From contig JAGVVL010000002.1 in the NCBI GenBank assembly GCA_018287875.1, positions 8,866,001 to 8,930,000 of the forward strand: a stretch of 64,000 nt of DNA. Reading direction: 5' to 3'. The notes beneath the pieces were generated by a model. That model was not told the DNA's origin. It was given only the letters and a program-made list of their open reading frames with translations, and did not search any database. Origin of the DNA: Nigrospora sphaerica (lineage: Eukaryota; Ascomycota; Sordariomycetes; Amphisphaeriales; Apiosporaceae). Position numbers and translations under genes: made by a program. Shown one piece after another: positions 58,009 through 64,000 of the stretch; within the stretch, counting starts at the first letter, position 1, and each line of letters starts with the position of its first letter.

Positions 58009-59160
58009 TCCCTTTCCAACCTGCGATGTGGAACGCCGCGGCGGCGGATTGTGACTGCGACATAAGCCATATTGCCGCGGGCGATGTAGGTCAGCTCGTT
58101 GAATGCTGTCAGTCAACTAGACATGACGGGCTCTATTAGTAACTGGCCTCACAGTGTAAACGATCTCGTTGGTCGACATATATGAGCTACGGTAGGCGTG
58201 GCAGTGGCGCGACAGTTGATGCTGCGGGATTGCGTCTCGACGAGCTCCTCCAGCGCTGCATATCTCTCGACTTGTGCATTGCCCAGTGCCTCCATGCTGG
58301 CCAGGTTTTGAGAGCCTAGGTTGTTCGCAGGAGGCTAGGCAGTAGGCCAAGTGTCAGCTTAGTGACATCAAATGGCTCAACTTGTTATCCGGCCGCCAAA
58401 ATGTATGGGCCAGGCGGTTGCAGGCGTCGGCCGAGCTGGGTTGCAACCAGCGCTGACAGCCCCTCTCGCTATGCGTGCAATGCCTACTCAGTACCGTGAC
58501 TAAGCTTTTATTAAGGCGCTGATGGCTGGCAGCGTAACATTCGCTCGCTATCGATGAGGCACGCGTGCGGAGAACCTTCCTGTAGGGAGCAGGAGGGCCC
58601 ACTTTCGGGGGCACTGCTTCCGCATGGGGATCACAGAATACGAGGTCTGGGTTTGGTCTTGTCGCCGCCATCGTGGACCCCTGGCCATGGGCGCAGGGCC
58701 AATGGGCATCGGACTGCTGAAACTCATTTATCACTGTGTCATGCATGCCGGTCCGCTTTCTGGGCGGCTCCTCTACTTGCCACGACCACACCTGCCGTCC
58801 TGAACGTCTTAGTTGTTATCTACTGCATTATCCCGGGGTCACCATGTGCCATCAATGCCCAAAGCGGTATTAATAGCTGATCGGGGCGGACGCCGCTATT
58901 CAGTCTTACCCCAGTAATCACCGGAGTTGTGGCCCAATCCGCACGAGTGCGCTGCATTGAACCGCCCGAAATCCCCTCATCTTGCAGACATCGTAGTATT
59001 GCCAAGTTAAATTCGCCGGCGCATATTCACTAACACTACCACATCCCGTCGGAGGTAGCTCTGGATTTTGTATTGAAAATCATGCTGTGCTTTCATACGG
59101 TTTCCGAGTTAGGCTTCCTCCTAGTATAGTTGGCTAAGCGAGGACTCTACCCACATTAAA
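58009..59160. other. Unique GC-richer island, gene content unresolved
   Basis: Normal composition, not repeated in the window. Minus-strand frames at 58791-58354 and 58350-58117 are open but match nothing I know. Another minus frame at about 58330-58200 (ASMEALGNAQVERYAALEELVETQSR) looks like a helical protein segment and may be an exon. The LTR-B fragment at its left edge may have cut a gene here. Introns could not be set. Confidence 0.3.
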
Positions 59161-59167
59161 AGTCGTG

Positions 59168-59174
59168 TATAAAT
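59168..59174 (+). promoter_or_regulatory. TATA box of the small secreted protein gene
   Basis: TATAAAT, 141 bp before the start codon, followed by a C/T-rich leader (CTTCTTTCC, CTCTCC) usual in fungal promoters. Confidence 0.5.
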
Positions 59175-59315
59175 TATATCCCTGATACATCTCCTGCAAC
59201 TTCTTTCCTTGCTCGAACATCTCTCCTTTACTTTTGGTCATTATTCAATTCCATTCATTCTCGATACCCGCTCTTCCTCACATTGATTACCATTTCTACC
59301 AGTCGCAACGTTAAA

Positions 59316-59634
59316 ATGAAGCTGCAGCTTGCCTTTCTTGCAGCCCTTGTCGGCTCCGTCGTCGCCTCGCCCCCTTTAAGCCGTATGAATTTCCATTTGA
59401 CCCTCACGGTGGCAGCGGGAATCCCTTTAACCGATATACTGACCGAGCTGCGATATAGTGTTGCAAGAACGTCAATGCAAAGCCGACTATGTTCAATGCA
59501 CCGACCACGTTCAGTGCTGCTCTGGCAACTGTATACTGGGAAGCTTGCCAAGGGATGGTGCGACGTGTCAAACCTTGCCCTACGGATGTAATCTAGAGAC
59601 CGACCCCAACTGCACTCCCCAGGGAACCCACTAG
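59316..59634 (+). CDS. Small secreted cysteine-rich protein, knottin-like (2 exons, 80 aa)
   Basis: Exon 1 59316-59382, intron 59383-59458 (76 nt; GTATGA, TACTGAC branch point, ATAG), exon 2 59459-59634. Phases agree. An 18-residue signal peptide (MKLQLAFLAALVGSVVAS) is followed by a short spacer and eight cysteines spaced C-x6-C-x5-C-C-x3-C-x11-C-x6-C-x7-C. The first six fit the inhibitor-cystine-knot pattern, and the last two add a possible fourth disulfide. Such small secreted proteins are often candidate effectors in plant-associated fungi, but no family was recognised and no activity can be claimed. The unspliced frame runs through the intron without a stop and ends at 59591, giving a protein without this cysteine pattern; the spliced form is preferred for its splice signals and cysteines. 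It lies alone between repeats and shows no RIP damage. Confidence 0.78.
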
Positions 59635-60219
59635 AGCTCAATGGGCAACTGGCACTAGAAGCCGCCAGTTAGTGAATAGGATAATAGCCGTGCAGTTCTA
59701 CACGCTGCGTCGTGGCTATAGAATAGAATGCTGAGTTATCCGATCGTGATCACCATAAATTTAAGATGGAATGTGTAGGTATGTCCGTCCGCGCGTGAGG
59801 GTGGAGAGTAGTTAGGTGTATACAAATAAGGATAGTTAGTGTTGTGTTAAAAGTCAGTGTGCTGCCCCGGCCTAGCAGTGTGTGCCGAGCCGGCGCTGTG
59901 CATACGGATTAGCAACACGTCTATAACTAATTGCTGAGTTCGCCACCTCTACCCTTGTGGTATAATGTTTTGTAGTGTTCTAAAATACGAATTTAAGAAG
60001 CGGGCAGAGCAGCCTAAACTCGATCTTGATGTATTGTATCATAAAATAGGCATTAGGGGTTTTTAAGTGATGGTTCCAAGTATATTAACCAACCGCCACT
60101 TAGGCCTACCTAGGCTTAAGCTACTAACAAAGTATCACTATCTATAACAGCGCTAGCAACTGTACACTACTCGAATAGGCGGTGGACGCTAGCAGAAGAG
60201 AGGGTCTATACGTCTTAAG
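59635..60219. other. Intergenic stretch, no gene seen
   Basis: Holds the 3' flank of the secreted-protein gene. It becomes AT-richer toward LTR-D. Confidence 0.45.
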
Positions 60220-60448
60220 TGTTGCAACCTTAAGAATCTAAGCTAAGAAAACTGGCTAAGGCAACACACTAGCCACTTGAGCATCCCACTATCTACGAAG
60301 GGACCAGTTAAGGAAATGTTCTAAGAAATAATAAGGGAATAACACCGAAGGAAAGACAGCGCCGAACTAAGAACTTAAGGTCTCGTAATATGATATAAGC
60401 GATATATAGTTAATAAATATATTTTGTGTATTATCCGTCATCGTTTAT

Positions 60449-61012
60449 TGTTGGAAGTGGTGGTTTGATCGAAAAGAGGAAGCAACCCCTTTATAAGGGC
60501 TCTTTCGATCTTAGAGGTCGTTTCTTATAAAGAAACACGGAAGAATAAAGAACTTCTCTTCAAGAGGAACGAGAGTGTATTTCGTGTGCTTGCTTCAGGA
60601 CAGACTAGTTACACGAAGAGGGGAGATTCAGCCTTTACTTATACCCGTTAAACCCTTATCCTCTTAGTAATACAAGGAAGAGGACGCGTAAGTGATTGCG
60701 TAACTGATTACGTGGCTTAGAAGCATATGGAACCTTATAGAGGTTTGTGGAGCCTCATGGGGGCTCGTGGGAGCTTCAGGGAGCCACGTAGAAACTCGTG
60801 GAAACTCGTGGAACGTTGCAGAAGCTTCCGCGTGGCGAACGCCACGCTTGTGGGTAAAGCGGGCCATGCTTGCGGGTAAGCTGGCCCGTGCTCTAGGGTA
60901 GGCTGGCCCGAGCTTTAGGATAGGCTCGGTTAAAGGACTAGCTTCTTGTTAAGTGCATAGCTTAGTCTGTAGTGACAGAGAACGGTATAGGATAAGTCCT
61001 ATACCTGCAACA
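60449..61012 (-). repeat. Solo LTR-B, TSD TTTAT
   Basis: 564 bp, exact TSD TTTAT (60444-60448, 61013-61017). Few differences from 56455-57020, mostly transitions. Confidence 0.92.
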
Positions 61013-61028
61013 TTTATTTATCCAACAT

Positions 61029-61234
61029 TGTTACGACATGGGTACATAGGTACAAGGGCATGAGAACGCATGGACCTCTGGCCGGTGGTACGTACCGCGT
61101 TTGGCTGGATATATTCCTGGCAAACAGTGACTGAGAGGAGCCTGTTCCTCTTCTTTTCCTCTTCACCTGTAGTTTTCGCATCTCAATAGAACCCTTCGGT
61201 CATCAACAGATCCCTCGTTCCTTGAACCGTGACA
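61029..61234 (+). repeat. Solo LTR of the Gypsy-2 family, TSD AACAT
   Basis: 206 bp, TGTTACGACA...AACCGTGACA, the same length as the Gypsy-2 LTRs and very close to them. Exact TSD AACAT (61024-61028, 61235-61239). The least mutated LTR of this family outside Gypsy-2. Confidence 0.93.
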
Positions 61235-61549
61235 AACATGATAAGACATATAGGATTATAACATGTTTAAATTATTTAAATTATTGAAATTAGGGAATAA
61301 GCTAATATATAAGTGAAAAGAGTTTCTTTATTCTATAGTTATCACCTTAACAATTAATTTAAGCATTTATCTTACTTATAAATAGGAGTAACCTCTTAAT
61401 AACATATTATAAAGATTTAATTTATTAAATAGTGAAGCACCCTTAGTTTATTAGTTACCTTATAAATAGTGTTTGAATAAATAGACGCTATCTATTTTTA
61501 ACTATATAAACCTTATGCTACATAGTACCTAAGTATGGCGTTCCTTATG

Positions 61550-62373
61550 TTAAGGTACTTAAATATCTTAAACTATTAAAGCTATTTTGTTTATAAATAA
61601 TGCTATACTTAATTACTACGTGACGTAAGGTTTGTGTAATTAAGGATAGAGAGCGTCTACCTACTTAAACACTAGTCGTTAAGTAACTAGTTAGAAATTC
61701 TTAGTAAATCGTTATTTGTGGTGTTTATGGGATTGTCTTTCTTTAAAGAGTTAACATTTCCGTTTTTTACGTCTTATTATACATTATATATGATAAATAT
61801 ATATAACAGATACTATTATAAGCAATAAGGATGATAAATCTTTTGTAAAAGAGAGGTTTATAAACAGAAGATATTATATAGCTGAATTGTTAGCTAAACT
61901 AAATTATAAACCCTTTAACTAAAATTTGTAGCTTATTAAAATTTCAGCTATTAGTTATATTAAATTTCAGTAATGTTAATAACTAAATACTGAGTAATCG
62001 GTAGCTAGATAATTAAGATAGCGGCAATCTCCTTAAGAACAGTTAGCTTACTAAAACTTTAACCGTACGTACTTTAATGATCTTCCTATTAATGCCTCAA
62101 TAATAATATAATCGCTAAATATTAGCGATAGGATCCAAGTTTTCAAAAATAACTAAGACATACTACCATTTAATAAGGTGAAGTATGGAGTTAAATTGAT
62201 GTATCGAAGAAGGCGTGCCTTACTGCTAGGACTAGTAGTAAAGGGTAGTAGATATATTGTTCTATCTGCCAGATTAAGCCTTGTCCACTACGTAGAAACC
62301 CTTCAGTTCTGGACTCAAGATGTCTTCCACGCATTAAACGCCCATTTCCCGGCGTCTATATCATCAATGTTGC
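61550..62373. other. AT-rich stretch, no gene seen
   Basis: TA-rich to about 62160. 62178-62373 is less AT-rich with an open plus frame that runs into the LTR-C copy, so it is not a supported gene. Confidence 0.45.
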
Positions 62374-62378
62374 CCAGT

Positions 62379-62680
62379 TGTTACAGGTTGGGACCTAGGA
62401 GAAAGGCTCAGGCGCACCTGGCCTGAGCGTCTCACGAACCCCTCATATGAGGCTCCGAGTAGGTCTCCCCATTCGAACGCCAGGCTAGTGGTTAAGACCT
62501 AGGAGGGGGGAGCTGAGCAGCGATCTGAACGTTCCGATCCGAACGTTCCGGTCCGGTCTCGCAAGATTTAACGAGACGCTGCGCCCGGCCTCCTGAGGAC
62601 GATTCTCTTCTCTCTTTCCCTTTTAGAAAATAAACAGCATTTGGCCCCTTCGATAGTGCTTCAAGGCTCAGCCTCTCACA
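62379..62680 (+). repeat. Solo LTR-C, TSD CCAGT
   Basis: 302 bp, TGTTACAGGT...CTCTCACA, exact TSD CCAGT (62374-62378, 62681-62685). Two GAACGTTC-type units. Confidence 0.92.
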
Positions 62681-62758
62681 CCAGTGTTTACTTAGCTGAC
62701 ATTTTTCCTCCGCTCAATAATAGCGATTTCCCCATATGTATTCAAGGTAGCTAACACT

Positions 62759-64000
62759 GAAACCAAGAAACCCCAAACTATAGGGAGCCTAGTGGAAAGA
62801 CACGGTCGTGAAGTCGATCCCAAGGGATAATCAAGTGAGGATATCGTTAATCAAGATGATCTTTAACGTAGGAAAGTAAAAGAAGCTTAAAATAGTCACG
62901 AAAAATAAGCGTGAAGTACTATAATAAAAGTAGCAGTGTATTAAAAGAAGGGAAAAAGCGCGCTATCCCTTCAGCTATAAACTAGGCTACCAAAACCTAA
63001 CTTATATTTATATAAACTCTTAATTAAAGCTTATATAGAAGCCCTAGCCTAGTCTTAACTATCCCCTATAGCGGATTGTGTGGAAAAAAAGAACTAAAAA
63101 TATTATAAAAGCTTTAGTAGAAAGAAGATAGATAAGCTGGTTATAAAAAGGCTAGGTCTATAATTCCTCTTAATTAATATCACTTCTGCCTCCTTATACC
63201 GCGTATTATAGCTTTCGCACCCTTACTACGTATTGTAGCTTTCGCACCCCTACTACGTATACTCTTAGTCCCTTTTATTCCCGCTTCTTATCTTGATGCT
63301 AAGCGCGCTCTACCTAGCTTGCCTGCTGGGTATCTGTTCTTTGGCGAGCTCTGTTAAGAACCTCCACTTGTGCTTATGTGTCCGCCCATCCTCTTTAGTC
63401 TGGCGGTACTACAAGCAGTCTTCTTAAGTATAGAAAGAACAAGTGGCTAATACCGAGGCGTAGGGCGTGGTCGTAGTATATTAGGAGCCGATCATATAGG
63501 CTCTACTAAAGTTGTCTGCTAATTAGCTGTTCCCTCTTTAGGAGTTTAAAGATAGCTTAATTATTATAGAGTTGATATATTCTATACTGAGTTATTATTA
63601 TATATTCCAGAGGGCCTGTTATTATTTTCTAGGATGGCTGCAAATATAGCAGTTCTTAATTTTAGACTTTGATTAAGAGTTGCAGGTGGTGGTATATTAC
63701 ATGCACGCCGATTTTGGGGTGTTATTAGTTCAGGTTATCGAGGAACTGGTGTATGTTTTCTCTTTTTGTGGCTAATCTTAGTATACTTGTTGAGGACTGT
63801 ATTCTATTGCTTTGTGTAACTGGAGCTCGTGCTTCCCCTTAATTAAAGCTTAAACTAGACGCTGATTTCTTTTCTTTAGAGCCTAAGGTTAAAAGGAAGT
63901 GTTAAAAAGGGAGGATAGCAGTTTATACTTTGCTTAAACCCGTGACGGTTTTAAAGTGAAACTAATTGACCTCTAAACCTACATTAGCTCTTAGGATCTT
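62759..64000. repeat. Repeat E, copy 4 (runs off the window)
   Basis: Matches 20479-22120 in order, with about 170 bp missing near 63183 relative to copy 1 and a short local duplication of the GCTTTCGCACCCCTACTACG block near 63211-63260. Differences are mainly transitions. Confidence 0.6.

Larger units (their letters stand above)
60220..61549 (+). repeat. LTR-D copy interrupted by two solo LTRs, TSD TTAAG
   Basis: LTR-D sequence lies at 60220-60448, 61013-61028 and 61235-61549, about 550 bp in all, as in the uninterrupted copy at 31141. Exact TSD TTAAG (60215-60219, 61550-61554). The two gaps are a solo LTR-B and a solo Gypsy-2-family LTR, each with its own TSD. Confidence 0.75.

Noticed and set aside
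62178..62426. 82-codon plus frame
   Set aside because: It crosses the junction into solo LTR-C, and its last part is LTR sequence.

Overview
The window looks like a transposon-rich, RIP-affected accessory or subtelomeric-type segment from a filamentous ascomycete (Pezizomycotina). The evidence is fungal introns (GT...CTRAC...AG, 56-136 nt), Tad-like LINEs, chromodomain-bearing Ty3/gypsy elements, Fot/Pogo DNA transposons, and an AA9-CBM1 gene. Many repeats are AT-rich and carry TAG/TAA where Trp or Gln is expected, the usual mark of repeat-induced point mutation (RIP). The species cannot be named from sequence alone.

Layout. 195-1272 (-): a three-exon integral membrane protein. 1807-20129: one Tad-like LINE (LINE-1) with a 14-bp target-site duplication (TSD) and an (AC)n tail. 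It is split by a young chromovirus (Gypsy-1, 1977-7831, identical-looking 289-bp LTRs, TSD CGCTG) and an older, inverted, RIP-damaged chromovirus (Gypsy-2, 11312-17330, 206-bp LTRs, TSD AATAT). 20479-27320: AT-rich repeats and solo LTRs. 27824-28906 (-): a three-exon AA9 copper monooxygenase with a Gly-rich linker and CBM1. 29719-34993: more solo LTRs, including an LTR interrupted by a 472-bp TRIM-like element. 35231-40390: a relic of a DUF3435-type tyrosine recombinase, split by a Pogo element (50-bp TIRs) that is itself split by a 5'-truncated LINE (LINE-2, 15-bp TSD, (AC)n tail). 40785-42943 (+): a two-exon 700-aa DUF3176 membrane protein. 43411-50123: a RIP-inactivated Pogo element followed by a RIP-inactivated LINE (LINE-3, 13-bp TSD), apparently both inside an LTR-B copy. 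50124-58008: LTR fragments and a third, truncated copy of the Gypsy-2 family. 58009-59634: a unique island with a two-exon, 80-aa secreted protein with eight cysteines in a knottin-like pattern. 60220-62680: nested solo LTRs. 62759-64000: another copy of the unclassified repeat E.

LTR families are named here for convenience: LTR-A (~530-572 bp), LTR-B (~563 bp, different U3 but the same 3' half as A), LTR-C (302-330 bp), LTR-D (~545 bp). Most are solo LTRs, many with exact 5-bp TSDs, and no internal region is visible for any of the four.

Four host genes appear intact: the N-terminal membrane protein, AA9-CBM1, DUF3176, and the small secreted cysteine-rich protein. They sit as islands between repeats and show no sign of forming a cluster with a shared pathway. 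A secreted cellulose-active enzyme together with a secreted cysteine-rich protein fits a plant-associated or plant-degrading lifestyle, which is inference only.
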